A stretch of 59,731 nucleotides of DNA. Origin: Roseicyclus salinarum (GTDB taxonomy: Bacteria > Pseudomonadota > Alphaproteobacteria > Rhodobacterales > Rhodobacteraceae). The DNA lies in contig NZ_JARRSA010000022.1 of assembly GCF_029624655.1 (NCBI RefSeq), forward strand, positions 1 through 59,731, given 5' to 3'. The position numbers were made by a program, and so were the translations under genes. This document shows positions 8,170-16,809 of the stretch, in pieces (positions within the stretch are counted from its first letter, which is position 1; each line of letters opens with the position of its first letter). Under the pieces are notes generated by a model, which saw nothing but the letters and a program-made list of their open reading frames with translations, was not told where the DNA came from and did no database searches.

Positions 8170-9659
8170 TGCGCTACACGCTCGGCGTGGATATCGGCAC
8201 CTACCAGACCAAGGGCGTTCTGGTGGACGACGAGGGCCGGGTGGTGGCCGAGGCGGCGCGCGATCACCAGATGATCGTGCCGCGCCCCGGCTGGGCCGAG
8301 CATCGCGCCGAAGAGGACTGGTGGGGCGACTTCGTCCACGTCACCCGCGCGGTTCTGGCGGCCTCGGGGGTGCCCGGCGACGAGGTCGCCGCCGTCGCCT
8401 GTTCGGCCATCGGACCGTGCATGTTGCCGGTGGACGGGCAGGGCGCGCCCCTGATGAACGGCGTGCTTTACGGGGTCGATACCCGCGCCATGGCCGAGGT
8501 CGAGGAGATGACGCAGGCCATCGGCGCGGATGTCGTCCTCGACCGGTGCGGCAACGCGCTGACTTCGCAATCGGTGGGCCCGAAGATCCTCTGGCTGAAG
8601 CGAAACCGCCCCGAGGTCTTCGACGCGGCGGCGCGGATCCTGACCTCGACCAGCTTCGTGGTGCACCGCCTGACCGGCGAATACGTCATCGACCACTACA
8701 CGGCCGCAAACTTCTCGCCGCTCTATGACGTGGGCGCGCAGGACTGGTGCTTCGATCTCGCGCCCGACCTGATCGGGGCGGATCGCCTGCCGCGCCTGCT
8801 GTGGTCGTCGGAGATTGCGGGCAGGATCACGGACAGCGCCGCCGCCGAGACCGGCCTCGCCGCCGGGACGCCGGTGACGGCGGGCACGATCGACGCGGCG
8901 GCCGAGGCGCTTTCGGTGGGCGTCCGGGGGCCGGGCGACATGATGGTCATGTATGGCTCGACCATCTTCATCATCACGCTGACGCCCGAGCGGGTCCGCG
9001 ACGCGCGCCTTTGGTATGCGCCGTGGCTGTTTCCCGGACAGCACGCCTCGATGGCGGGGCTCGCGACCTCGGGCACGCTGACCCACTGGTTCCGCGACCA
9101 GTTCGCGCGCGAGCTGCCCCGCGACGAGGCCTTCGCGACGCTCGCCGCCGAGGCGGCCGGGATCGCGCCCGGCGCCGACGGGCTTTTGTTCCTGCCATAT
9201 TTCTCGGGCGAGAGGACGCCGATCCACGACCCGCACGCCAAGGGCGCCTTCTTCGGGCTGAACCTGACGCATACCCGAGCGCATCTCTATCGCGCGCTGC
9301 TGGAGGGGATCGCCCACGGCACCGCCCATGTGGCCGAGACCTACCGCGGGGCGGGCGCGCCGCCGACGCGCGTGCTGGCGGTGGGCGGCGGCACGCGGAA
9401 CGCGATCTGGATGCAGGCCACTTCGGACATCTCGGGGCTGGATCAGGAGGTCTGCGAACGGACCACGGGGGCAAGCTACGGCGACGCGTTTCTCGCGCGC
9501 GTCGCGCTGGGCGAGGCCGAGGCGGGCGACATCGCCGCGTGGAACCCTGTGGCGCGCAAGGTGGTTGCCGGAAGGCGGCCGGAATACGTGCGGGCCTATC
9601 CGCTGTTCCGGCGCCTCTACGAGCAGACCAAGGACATCGCGAGGGATCTTTCGACATGA
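8169..9659 (+). CDS. FGGY-family carbohydrate kinase
   Basis: A 496-residue FGGY kinase of xylulokinase type. The N-terminal phosphate-binding GVDIGTYQTKG motif is at residues 5-15. The central TAGTIDAAAEALSVG segment carries the catalytic aspartate, MVMYGSTIFI follows, and the C-terminal ATP-binding loop is AVGGGTRNAIWMQ. The start ATG overlaps the M42 stop codon by one base and the stop overlaps the SIS gene (ATGA). It likely phosphorylates the sugar imported by the ABC system at 10.2-15.4 kb. The substrate is not identifiable from sequence. Confidence 0.85.
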   Translation: MRYTLGVDIGTYQTKGVLVDDEGRVVAEAARDHQMIVPRPGWAEHRAEEDWWGDFVHVTRAVLAASGVPGDEVAAVACSAIGPCMLPVDGQGAPLMNGVLYGVDTRAMAEVEEMTQAIGADVVLDRCGNALTSQSVGPKILWLKRNRPEVFDAAARILTSTSFVVHRLTGEYVIDHYTAANFSPLYDVGAQDWCFDLAPDLIGADRLPRLLWSSEIAGRITDSAAAETGLAAGTPVTAGTIDAAAEALSVGVRGPGDMMVMYGSTIFIITLTPERVRDARLWYAPWLFPGQHASMAGLATSGTLTHWFRDQFARELPRDEAFATLAAEAAGIAPGADGLLFLPYFSGERTPIHDPHAKGAFFGLNLTHTRAHLYRALLEGIAHGTAHVAETYRGAGAPPTRVLAVGGGTRNAIWMQATSDISGLDQEVCERTTGASYGDAFLARVALGEAEAGDIAAWNPVARKVVAGRRPEYVRAYPLFRRLYEQTKDIARDLST

Positions 9660-10210
9660 GCCCGAGGGACTTCGCCAGAACGGCGCTGGCCGAGATCGGC
9701 GAGGTCATGGACCGGCTTGACGTGGCGCCGGTCCGCGCGGCCTGCGAGCGCATCGTCACGTCGCGCCACGTCATGGTCCACGGCTGCGGGCGCGAGGGGC
9801 TGATGATGCGCGCCCTCGCGATGCGGCTGCATCACCTCGGCCTCTCGGTCTCGGTGCAGGGCGACATGGCGGCGCCGCCCCTGTCGCGGGGCGATGTCTT
9901 CGTCGTCTCGGCGGGACCCGGGGAACTGTCGACCGTCACCGCGCTGATGGGGCAGGCGCGCGAGGCGGGGGCGGACATCATCTTTCTGACCGCCGTGCCC
10001 GAAACCCACGCCGCGCATCTTGCGAGCCTTGTCCTGCCGATCCCCGCGCAGACGCGGGCGACCGAGCACGAGGCGTCCTCGGCCCTGCCGATGGGGTCGC
10101 TTTACGAGGGGGCGATGTTCGTGCTGTTCGAGGCGATGATCGACGATCTCGCCCGTCATCTGGGCCAGAGCGCCGGGGACATGCGCGCGCGCCACACGAA
10201 CATGGAATGA
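9656..10210 (+). CDS. SIS-domain sugar-phosphate isomerase-like protein
   Basis: A 184-residue single SIS-domain protein resembling 6-phospho-3-hexuloisomerases. Sugar-phosphate-binding segments are VHGCGREGLMMRALAMRL and FVVSAGPGELSTV, with IIFLTAVPE following. The C-terminal part has the expected SLYEGAMFVLFEAM helix containing a likely catalytic Glu. It closes the btpA-M42-FGGY-SIS operon through an ATGA overlap and converges on the ABC permease with 4 nt between stops. The probable role is aldose-ketose isomerisation of the kinase product. Confidence 0.78.
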   Translation: MSPRDFARTALAEIGEVMDRLDVAPVRAACERIVTSRHVMVHGCGREGLMMRALAMRLHHLGLSVSVQGDMAAPPLSRGDVFVVSAGPGELSTVTALMGQAREAGADIIFLTAVPETHAAHLASLVLPIPAQTRATEHEASSALPMGSLYEGAMFVLFEAMIDDLARHLGQSAGDMRARHTNME

Positions 10211-10214
10211 GGCC

Positions 10215-11141
10215 TCACTTCACCGCGCCGGCGGCCATGCCCTTGATGATGTAGCGCTCCAGCACGATGCCGATGACCACGAGCGGCAGGATCGCCGCCG
10301 TCGAAAGCGCCGCCATCGACCACCAGTTGATGCCCTGCGATCCCGTCTGCGAGGCGACCATGACCGGCAGCGTCACGGCGTCGGTCGAGGCCAGGAGGGC
10401 CGCGAAGAAGTATTCGTTCCACGTCAGCACGAGGCACAGGATGAAGGCCGCGACCATGCCGGGCAGGGCGATGGGCAGGATGATCGTCAGGAACGCCCCC
10501 CAGATCGACAGCCCGTCGACCAGCGCGGCCTCCTCCAGCTCGGTGGGGATGGAGCCGAACTGGTCGCGCATGATCCAGATGACGATGGGCATGACCGTGA
10601 GGGCGTAAAGCAGGATCAGCCCGATCCGCGTGTCCAGAAGGTCGATCTCGCGGTAGAGCACGAGGAAGGGCAGGGCGAGGACCACGGGCGGCAGGATCAG
10701 CTGGCTGAGGAAGAAGAACGAGATGTCGTCGTTCTTCATCGGACCGAAGCGGTATTCGAAGCGCGACAGCCCGTAGGCCGCGAGCGAGCCCAGCACCAGC
10801 GCCAGAAGCGACGCGCCGACGGAGACGACGGTTGAGTTCCAGAACCGCAGCATGAACTGCTCGCGGACCGTCGAGGGTTCGATGATCGTCTCGGGGCTGA
10901 GGCCCAGCGACCGCCAGCCAAGCCATTCGGGCTGGTAGTGCACCCAGGGGATCAGGTTGCCCTGCATCACGTCCGGCGCGGTCTTGAACGAGGTCGTGAC
11001 CGTCCAGAAGATCGGCCCGAGGCAGATGATCGTCCAGAAGATCAGCACCGAGTAGATCGCGACCCGGCCCAGGTACCATTTCGGGCGAAAGGCACGGTCG
11101 GCCTCGGTGTCGCGGAAGATCTGGGTGGTCGCGTCTGCCAT
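10215..11141 (-). CDS. Sugar ABC transporter permease (MalG-like)
   Basis: A 308-residue inner-membrane permease with about six hydrophobic segments. The cytoplasmic EAA loop is visible (EEAALVDGLSIWGAFLTI, followed by ILPIALPG), which docks on the ATPase. It lies 1 nt after the MalF-like partner at 11143 and is the last gene of the SBP-MalF-MalG operon. The matching ATPase gene is encoded divergently at 14328. Family CUT1 (di/oligosaccharide or polyol importers). Confidence 0.9.
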   Translation of the reverse strand: MADATTQIFRDTEADRAFRPKWYLGRVAIYSVLIFWTIICLGPIFWTVTTSFKTAPDVMQGNLIPWVHYQPEWLGWRSLGLSPETIIEPSTVREQFMLRFWNSTVVSVGASLLALVLGSLAAYGLSRFEYRFGPMKNDDISFFFLSQLILPPVVLALPFLVLYREIDLLDTRIGLILLYALTVMPIVIWIMRDQFGSIPTELEEAALVDGLSIWGAFLTIILPIALPGMVAAFILCLVLTWNEYFFAALLASTDAVTLPVMVASQTGSQGINWWSMAALSTAAILPLVVIGIVLERYIIKGMAAGAVK

Positions 11142-11142
11142 G

Positions 11143-12255
11143 TCAGTATCGGGGCCTCATCCAGCGGGACACGAGCTTGATGAAGATCGTGAAGGCGATG
11201 ACGATGAGCACGAGGTAGACCACGGCCAGCATCGTGCCGTAGCCAACGTTCGAGCGGTCGCGGTATTCGCGGAAGATGTAGGACGTCACGCTGTCGGTGG
11301 CCCCGCCGGGACCGCCGGAGGTGATCGTGATGATGATGTCGGCCAGCTTCAGCTTGAAGATCATACGGATCATGATCGCGGTGATCGAGACCGGCAGCAT
11401 CAGCGGGAACGTCACCTCGCGGAAGTTCTGCCACGGCGTCGCGCCATCGACGCGCGCGGCCTCCTGGATGTCCTTCGGGATCGACTGCAGGCCGGCCAGC
11501 AGCATGATCATCATGAAGGGGATGAAGGTCCACGCGTCGAGCGCAGCGATCAGGTAGGGCGCGATCTCGGCGTTGCCGAAGAAGCTGGGGTTCTGCCAGC
11601 CAAGCTCGCGGGCGACCCGTGCGAGGGGGCCGAAGCGGGCCTCGAACATCGACTTGCCGATCATCCACGACACCGCCACCGGGCTCAGCATCAGGGGCAG
11701 AAGGAAGGCCACGCGGAAGAACTTGCGCGCGCGGATCTGGCTGTTGAGGATCAGCGCGAGGCCGAAGGCGATGACGTATTCGACCGCGATCATCGCGGTG
11801 TAGAACACCATGTTGCCGAGCGCGTTCCAGTAGAAGCGGTCGCCCCACATCTGGCGCACGTTGTCGAGGCCGTTGAACTGCTGCCCGCCGACGGACGAAA
11901 GGTTCCAGTCGGAAAAGGCGATGGTGACCGCGAAGATCAGCGGGAAGATCACCATCGACACGATGAAGATCGTCGCCGGCGCGATGAAAAGCTGCCGCTT
12001 GCCGCGCTCGCCGAAGCGGATGACGAGCGACGCGCAATAGGCGGTGATGAACAGGCACCATGCATAGAGGGTGGGGCGCCAGGTCTCGACCAGCGCCGGG
12101 ATCGAGGGGTCGGCCGCGCCGCGGTGGGCCACGATCTGCGCCCCGGCGACCGCGGCAAGGATGGCGAAGGCGCCCCACAGGAGCAGGCGGCCCAGCCGCT
12201 CGCGCGTGGGGCCGATCTGATCGTTGGTGACGACGTAGAGGCGGTCTTCGCTCAT
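11143..12255 (-). CDS. Sugar ABC transporter permease (MalF-like)
   Basis: A 370-residue permease, longer than most CUT1 MalF-type subunits because of extra N-terminal hydrophobic segments (about residues 25-45 and 65-80). The EAA loop is QEAARVDGATPWQNF followed by FPLMLPV. It forms a heterodimer with the MalG-like subunit immediately downstream. The gene follows the solute-binding protein gene across a 93-nt gap holding a terminator-like stem-loop, so its expression is probably lower than that of the binding protein. Confidence 0.9.
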   Translation of the reverse strand: MSEDRLYVVTNDQIGPTRERLGRLLLWGAFAILAAVAGAQIVAHRGAADPSIPALVETWRPTLYAWCLFITAYCASLVIRFGERGKRQLFIAPATIFIVSMVIFPLIFAVTIAFSDWNLSSVGGQQFNGLDNVRQMWGDRFYWNALGNMVFYTAMIAVEYVIAFGLALILNSQIRARKFFRVAFLLPLMLSPVAVSWMIGKSMFEARFGPLARVARELGWQNPSFFGNAEIAPYLIAALDAWTFIPFMMIMLLAGLQSIPKDIQEAARVDGATPWQNFREVTFPLMLPVSITAIMIRMIFKLKLADIIITITSGGPGGATDSVTSYIFREYRDRSNVGYGTMLAVVYLVLIVIAFTIFIKLVSRWMRPRY

Positions 12256-12289
12256 GCTCGCTCGCTGCCCGGTCCTGCCCCTCGGGGCG

Positions 12290-12321
12290 AAAAGGGTGCG
12301 GCAGGTCCCCCCGCCGCACCC
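12290..12321 (-). terminator. Intercistronic attenuator-like hairpin between the binding-protein and permease genes
   Basis: On the minus strand GGGTGCGG and CCGCACCC form a perfect 8-bp stem around a 12-nt loop. The 3' arm is followed directly by TTTT. It lies about 28 nt past the binding-protein stop and 35 nt before the permease start. It is well placed for partial termination or 3'-end protection that keeps binding protein in excess over permease. Confidence 0.65.
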
Positions 12322-12348
12322 GGTCGTGTCACGTCCCGGCGGCCCCGG

Positions 12349-14019
12349 TCACATGCCGAGCGACGCGCGGTAGAGCGCGACCTGGCTTTCGCGGCCGATC
12401 TGGTCGGTGATGCCTTCCCATGCCGCGGCGATGGCGTCCGCCGTCTCCTGCGCCGAGCCGTATTCGCCCGAAAGGCCCCGCACCAGTTCGTCCTCGGCGA
12501 TCGAGTAGTACTGGAAGATGCCCGGGATGCGCGGCTCAACGGCGGCGTTGGGGTGGTTGTAGCTGTCGAGGTTCGAGCTGAGGTAATCCTCGACGAAGGC
12601 CCGGTCGTATCCCGCCGCTTCCCATTCCTCGTAGTTGAAGTGCGAGTTGCGGTAGGGCTGGAAGCCCGAGGGATAGGCCGAGCACCACAGCGACAGGTCG
12701 CGCCCGCCGAGATGCGCCGCCGCCGACCAGGCCGCCGTGCGCTTGCGCTCGTCGCCCTGGACGTTGTTGGTGACGTAGACCCCCCAGCCGATATAGGCGT
12801 TGTTGGGCGCCTCGTTCATCATCTCGTCCCAGGCGCCCGAGCGACTGTTGTAGACCCGCGTCGCGCCGGGGTTGATCGAGAAGCCGACGACGTCGCCCAC
12901 CAGCGAGGTGTCCGAGGTCCGCGCGTTCGAGCCCACGTCGCCCCACCAGGTCAGGCCCATGCCGGTGCCGGCGAGGAACTGCTGGAAGGCCGTGGTGTTG
13001 GGGTCGGCGTTCAGCTGGTCGGCGGGGTAGGCGCCCTCGACCTGCATCAGGTCCATGACGTCCTGGATCGCCTGCACCCACGCGGGGTTGTTCACGCGCG
13101 GGGTCATGTCCTCGGGGTCGAACAGCCATGCCGGGTCGTCGGGATGCTTGGCGTAGGAGGCCGCGCGGTCGGCGAGGAAGTAGAACCCGAAGCCGCCCCA
13201 GGTGTATTTCAGCGGGTCGAGGAAGCCATGCGCGGGAAGGCCGGTCAGCGGGTCGGTCTTGCCGGCGAGGAAGCGCGAATGGGCGTTCACCTGCTCCCAG
13301 GTGGCGGGCGGCGCCCAGTCCGACCCATCGCCCTCCTCGGCCCAGGCCGCGGCAAGCTCGTCGCTCTCGTAGTAGTCCTTGCGGTAGGCGAAGGTATGGC
13401 AGTCGCCGTCGATCGAGACGCGGTAGGTCTGGCCGTCCCATGTGCCCACGGGCGCCTTGAGGTAGTCGACGTAGTCGTCCATGTCGATGTCGGCCGCGAC
13501 CCATTCGGGCATCGGGTCTAGAAGGCCCCGACCGGCGGTGTCGCCCTCGAACGGCGCGCCCATCTCGAGCACGTCGAAGTCCACGGTGCCGGTCGCGATC
13601 GACTGTTGCAGGCGGGCGTTGTAGTCGGCCTGCGCGAGGTCGATCCAGTTGATCGTGGCGCCGGTGTATTCCTCCCAGGGGCGCAGGAAGCCGCGGAACA
13701 GGAAGTTGTGGAGGTTCTGGTTGTTGAGCCCCATGAAGGTCAGCTCGACCCCCTCGAACTCGCCTTGCGCGAACCGCTCGCGGGTGGAACCGAGGCACAG
13801 CTCGCCCACGCGCTGCCAGTCGCTGTCGGTGGGGCTGCCCATGCCGACGCCGGGTATCTGCAGGATCTGGGCGCGCAGGTCGCCCTGGGCTCGCGCGGCC
13901 CCGGTCAGGCCCGGAAGGCCGCCCGTCGCGGCCAGCGCGCCGACGCCGGCGGCCCCCCTCAGCATGGCGCGGCGGGACATCATCGCCCGCACAACGGCGT
14001 TGTAGTTCGAGACTTTCAT
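12349..14019 (-). CDS. Tat-exported sugar ABC transporter substrate-binding protein
   Basis: A 556-residue family-1 extracellular solute-binding protein, distinctly longer than the usual 400-450. The N-terminus carries a twin-arginine signal (SRRAMLRG at about residues 15-22, then a hydrophobic stretch and ARAQ cleavage region near 45). The start is supported by GGGAGGAT upstream. It is first in the operon with the two permeases and is divergent from the ATPase gene across an operator copy. It should act in the periplasm. The ligand is unknown; island context suggests a deoxy sugar, its glycoside or conjugate. Confidence 0.88.
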   Translation of the reverse strand: MKVSNYNAVVRAMMSRRAMLRGAAGVGALAATGGLPGLTGAARAQGDLRAQILQIPGVGMGSPTDSDWQRVGELCLGSTRERFAQGEFEGVELTFMGLNNQNLHNFLFRGFLRPWEEYTGATINWIDLAQADYNARLQQSIATGTVDFDVLEMGAPFEGDTAGRGLLDPMPEWVAADIDMDDYVDYLKAPVGTWDGQTYRVSIDGDCHTFAYRKDYYESDELAAAWAEEGDGSDWAPPATWEQVNAHSRFLAGKTDPLTGLPAHGFLDPLKYTWGGFGFYFLADRAASYAKHPDDPAWLFDPEDMTPRVNNPAWVQAIQDVMDLMQVEGAYPADQLNADPNTTAFQQFLAGTGMGLTWWGDVGSNARTSDTSLVGDVVGFSINPGATRVYNSRSGAWDEMMNEAPNNAYIGWGVYVTNNVQGDERKRTAAWSAAAHLGGRDLSLWCSAYPSGFQPYRNSHFNYEEWEAAGYDRAFVEDYLSSNLDSYNHPNAAVEPRIPGIFQYYSIAEDELVRGLSGEYGSAQETADAIAAAWEGITDQIGRESQVALYRASLGM

Positions 14020-14327
14020 TCCAAGATCCTCCCAATCGGTTCAGGGCTTCGACGACCCGTCGTTCCGCCTTCGCCATGTCCGGTCTAGCGCCGGATCGCC
14101 GGTGTCGAATGCGGAGGGGAGGCGCGCCTCCTCCCGGCGCAATCCCCGCACGGGGTGACGTCCCATGGGGGGATGTTCGGTCAGCGCCCGCCCGTGTGTC
14201 AAGCATCTAACATGTTAGTATGGTCAGATGGTGGACAGGCCCCTTGCCCTGCGCTACCCATCGATGGGGCGGCGGACCGAAGGGGCGCCCGCCGGGGAGG
14301 CATCCGGGGAGGCACACGGGGAGGGAC
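14020..14327. promoter_or_regulatory. Divergent promoter region between the binding protein and ATPase genes, with operator 3
   Basis: This 308-bp gap has no supportable gene. It contains CTAACATGTTAGTATG at 14207-14222, whose first 12 bases are a perfect palindrome (CTAACATGTTAG). The site matches the operators at 1749 and 6218. A strong ribosome-binding site for the binding-protein gene (GGGAGGAT) lies at its left edge and one for the ATPase gene (GGGGAGGG) at its right edge. Confidence 0.72.
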
Positions 14328-15407
14328 ATGGCAGAGGTCGCCATCAGAAGCCTGCGCAAGAACTACGGCGCGGTCGAGGTGATCCACGGGATCGACCTCG
14401 AAATCGGGCGCGGGGAATTCGTGGTGCTGGTCGGGCCCTCGGGCTGCGGCAAGTCCACGCTCCTGCGGATGATCGCCGGGCTGGAGGAGGTCACCGACGG
14501 CGACATCCTGATCGGCGACAGGCGGGTCAACCACCTGTCCCCGAACGAGCGCGACATCGCCATGGTGTTCCAGTCCTACGCGCTCTATCCGCACAAGACG
14601 GTGCGCGCGAACATGGGCTTCTCGCTGAAGCTGCGGAAGATGGACCGGGGCGAGATCGACCGGCGCGTGAACGAGGCGGCCGAGATCCTCGGCCTCACGC
14701 CCTACCTCGACCGCTATCCCCGCGCGCTCTCGGGCGGGCAGCGCCAGCGCGTCGCGATGGGCCGCGCCATCGTGCGAAACCCGCAGGTGTTCCTGTTCGA
14801 CGAGCCCCTGTCGAATCTCGACGCCAAGCTTCGGGTGCAGATGCGCACCGAGATCCGCGAGCTGCACCAGAGGCTGAAGACCACGACCGTCTACGTCACC
14901 CACGACCAGATCGAGGCGATGACGATGGCCGACAAGATCGTCGTGCTGAACGGCGGCAACGTGGAGCAGGTGGGAAGCCCGCTGGAGCTTTACGACAGCC
15001 CGAGGAACACCTTCGTGGCAAGTTTCATCGGTTCGCCCGCGATGAACCTGATGGCGGGCGGCGTGCTGGGCGTCGAGGGCGGGACGGCGCGCATCGACCT
15101 CGGGCAGGGAAGCGTCGTGGAGATGCGCGCGCCGCCCGGCCTCGGCGCCGGCGCTAAGGTGACGCTGGGCGCGCGGCCCGAACACCTGCGGCTTGCCGAT
15201 GACGGCCTGCCGGTGACGGTGCGCGTGGTCGAGCCCACGGGATCGGAGACCCACGTCGTGTGCAAGTTCCAGGACCGCGAGATCACCGCCATCTTCCGCG
15301 ACCGGGTCACGCTGCGGCCCGGCGACACCGCGACACTGGCGCCCGAGACCGAAAGCCTGCACATCTTCGACGGTGAAACGGGCGACCGGTTGGGCGCGGC
15401 GTCCTGA
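14328..15407 (+). CDS. Sugar ABC transporter ATPase (MalK/UgpC-like)
   Basis: A 359-residue ABC ATPase of the MalK/UgpC group. Walker A is GPSGCGKST, the Q-loop is in QSYALYPHKTV, the signature is LSGGQRQR, Walker B is FLFDEPLSNLD, and the H-loop is YVTHDQ. A C-terminal OB/TOBE regulatory domain covers about residues 235-355. The ATG at 14328, preceded by GGGGAGGG, is chosen over upstream in-frame starts because homology begins at MAEVAIRSL. It is divergent from the binding protein and permeases and leads an operon with fucU and rbsK-type genes. Confidence 0.9.
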   Translation: MAEVAIRSLRKNYGAVEVIHGIDLEIGRGEFVVLVGPSGCGKSTLLRMIAGLEEVTDGDILIGDRRVNHLSPNERDIAMVFQSYALYPHKTVRANMGFSLKLRKMDRGEIDRRVNEAAEILGLTPYLDRYPRALSGGQRQRVAMGRAIVRNPQVFLFDEPLSNLDAKLRVQMRTEIRELHQRLKTTTVYVTHDQIEAMTMADKIVVLNGGNVEQVGSPLELYDSPRNTFVASFIGSPAMNLMAGGVLGVEGGTARIDLGQGSVVEMRAPPGLGAGAKVTLGARPEHLRLADDGLPVTVRVVEPTGSETHVVCKFQDREITAIFRDRVTLRPGDTATLAPETESLHIFDGETGDRLGAAS

Positions 15408-15425
15408 GCGACAGGGAGGAAAGAC

Positions 15426-15878
15426 ATGCTGAAGGGAATCGACCCAAGGCTGAACGCGGACGTGCTGCACGCGCTGCGCTCCATGGGGCATGGCGACGTG
15501 CTGGTGGTGGCGGACACGAACTTCCCCTCGGACAGCGTCGCGCGGCACACCGTCTACGGCGAGCTTCTGCGGATGGAGAACCTGAGCGCGGGCGAGGCGA
15601 TGCAGGCGATCCTGTCGGTCTTTCCGCTCGACACCTTCGTGGACGATTTCGCGGCGCGGATGGAGGTGGTCGACGCCCCCGGCGAGATCCCGCCGCCGCA
15701 GGCCGAGGCGCAGGCCGAGATCGACCGCGCCGAGGGCAGGCCGCGGCCCATGGTCGGCGTCGAGCGGTTCGAGTTCTACGAGCGCGCGCGCGAGGCCTAC
15801 GCGGTGATCCAGACCGGCGAACGGCGGTTCTACGGCTGCTTCCTTCTGCGGAAGGGCGTGATCGGGCCGGAGGGCTAG
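15426..15878 (+). CDS. fucU: RbsD/FucU-family sugar mutarotase
   Basis: A 150-residue protein of the RbsD/FucU family, close to the FucU length. Recognisable features are the start LKGIDPRLNADVLHALRSMGHGD with the catalytic-type His and Asp near residues 22-26, VADTNFPS, and the C-terminal ERAREAYAVIQTGE and FYGCFLLRKG. The family interconverts alpha and beta anomers of L-fucose or pyranose/furanose forms of ribose. A good ribosome-binding site (GGGAGGAAAG) precedes it, and the kinase gene follows 4 nt later. It supports a fucose-like substrate for the island. Confidence 0.85.
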   Translation: MLKGIDPRLNADVLHALRSMGHGDVLVVADTNFPSDSVARHTVYGELLRMENLSAGEAMQAILSVFPLDTFVDDFAARMEVVDAPGEIPPPQAEAQAEIDRAEGRPRPMVGVERFEFYERAREAYAVIQTGERRFYGCFLLRKGVIGPEG

Positions 15879-15882
15879 GGCC

Positions 15883-16809
15883 TTGGCGCACGACATCGTC
15901 ATTCTCGGCGTCTTCGTGGCCGACACCGCCTACCGCGCGGGGCGGATGCCGCGCATGGGCGAGACGATCCTCGGCCAGAGCTTCGCGCTCGGGCCCGGCG
16001 GGAAGGGCTCGAACCAGTCCGTGGCGGCTGCCATGGCGGGCGGCGACGTCGGCTTCGTCACGAAGCTCGGGCGCGACACCTTCGCCGAGATGGCGCTGGC
16101 GACGTGGGAGAAGGCGGGCGTGACCTCGCTCGCCACCCAGCACGACGACAGCTACACGGGGGCGGCCTTCATCTTCGTGGACGACGCGACGGGCGACAAC
16201 GCGATCATCATCAGCCCCGGCATCGCGGCGACGATCTCGCCCGCGGACGTCGAGGCGCAGGCCCCCGCCATCGGCGGGGCGCGGGTCTTCGTCACGCAGC
16301 TGGAGCAGCCGCAGGACGCGGCGATCCGGGCGCTGTCCATCGCGCGCGAGGGAGGTGCCGCGACGATCCTCAACCCCGCGCCCGCGGCCGAGATCCCCGA
16401 CGAGATGCTGGCGCTTTGCGACTACATCACGCCGAACGAGACCGAGGCCTCGGAGCTGACGGGGATCGAGGTCACGGACATCGCGAGCGCCGAACGCGCG
16501 GCCGCGGCGCTGATGGGGCGCGGCGTCGCGAAGGCGGTCATCGTGACGCTGGGCGAGAACGGATGCCTGTGGTTCGACGGCAACGCGCGCCTTCACGTCC
16601 CCGCGCTGAACGCCGGCCCGGTGGCCGAGACGACGGGGGCGGGCGACGCCTTCAACGGCGGCTTCGCCGTGGCGCTGGCCGAGGGGATGACGCCCGAGGC
16701 CGCGCTGCGCTTCGCCAACGCGACGGCCGCGATTTCGGTGACGCGGCCCGGAACCGCGCCGTCGATGCCCGCGCGCCCGGAGATCGAGGCGCTTCTGGCG
16801 CAGGGCTGA
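15883..16809 (+). CDS. Ribokinase-like PfkB carbohydrate kinase
   Basis: A 308-residue PfkB kinase, typical RbsK length, probably starting at TTG (15883), since homology begins right after it (AHDIVILGVFVADTAYR). The GGKGSNQS motif near residue 39 and TTGAGDAFNGG near 250 give the lid and anion hole/catalytic Asp. It is the third gene of the ATPase-fucU-kinase operon and abuts the convergent marR gene with no gap. This is the second PfkB kinase of the island; the substrate is uncertain despite the ribokinase resemblance. Confidence 0.82.
   Translation: MAHDIVILGVFVADTAYRAGRMPRMGETILGQSFALGPGGKGSNQSVAAAMAGGDVGFVTKLGRDTFAEMALATWEKAGVTSLATQHDDSYTGAAFIFVDDATGDNAIIISPGIAATISPADVEAQAPAIGGARVFVTQLEQPQDAAIRALSIAREGGAATILNPAPAAEIPDEMLALCDYITPNETEASELTGIEVTDIASAERAAAALMGRGVAKAVIVTLGENGCLWFDGNARLHVPALNAGPVAETTGAGDAFNGGFAVALAEGMTPEAALRFANATAAISVTRPGTAPSMPARPEIEALLAQG

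Noticed and set aside
15883-16809. Naming the second PfkB kinase rbsK with an rbsD neighbour, that is, a ribose operon
   Set aside because: The mutarotase is FucU-like in length and sequence, and no ribose-type (RbsABC) importer is present.
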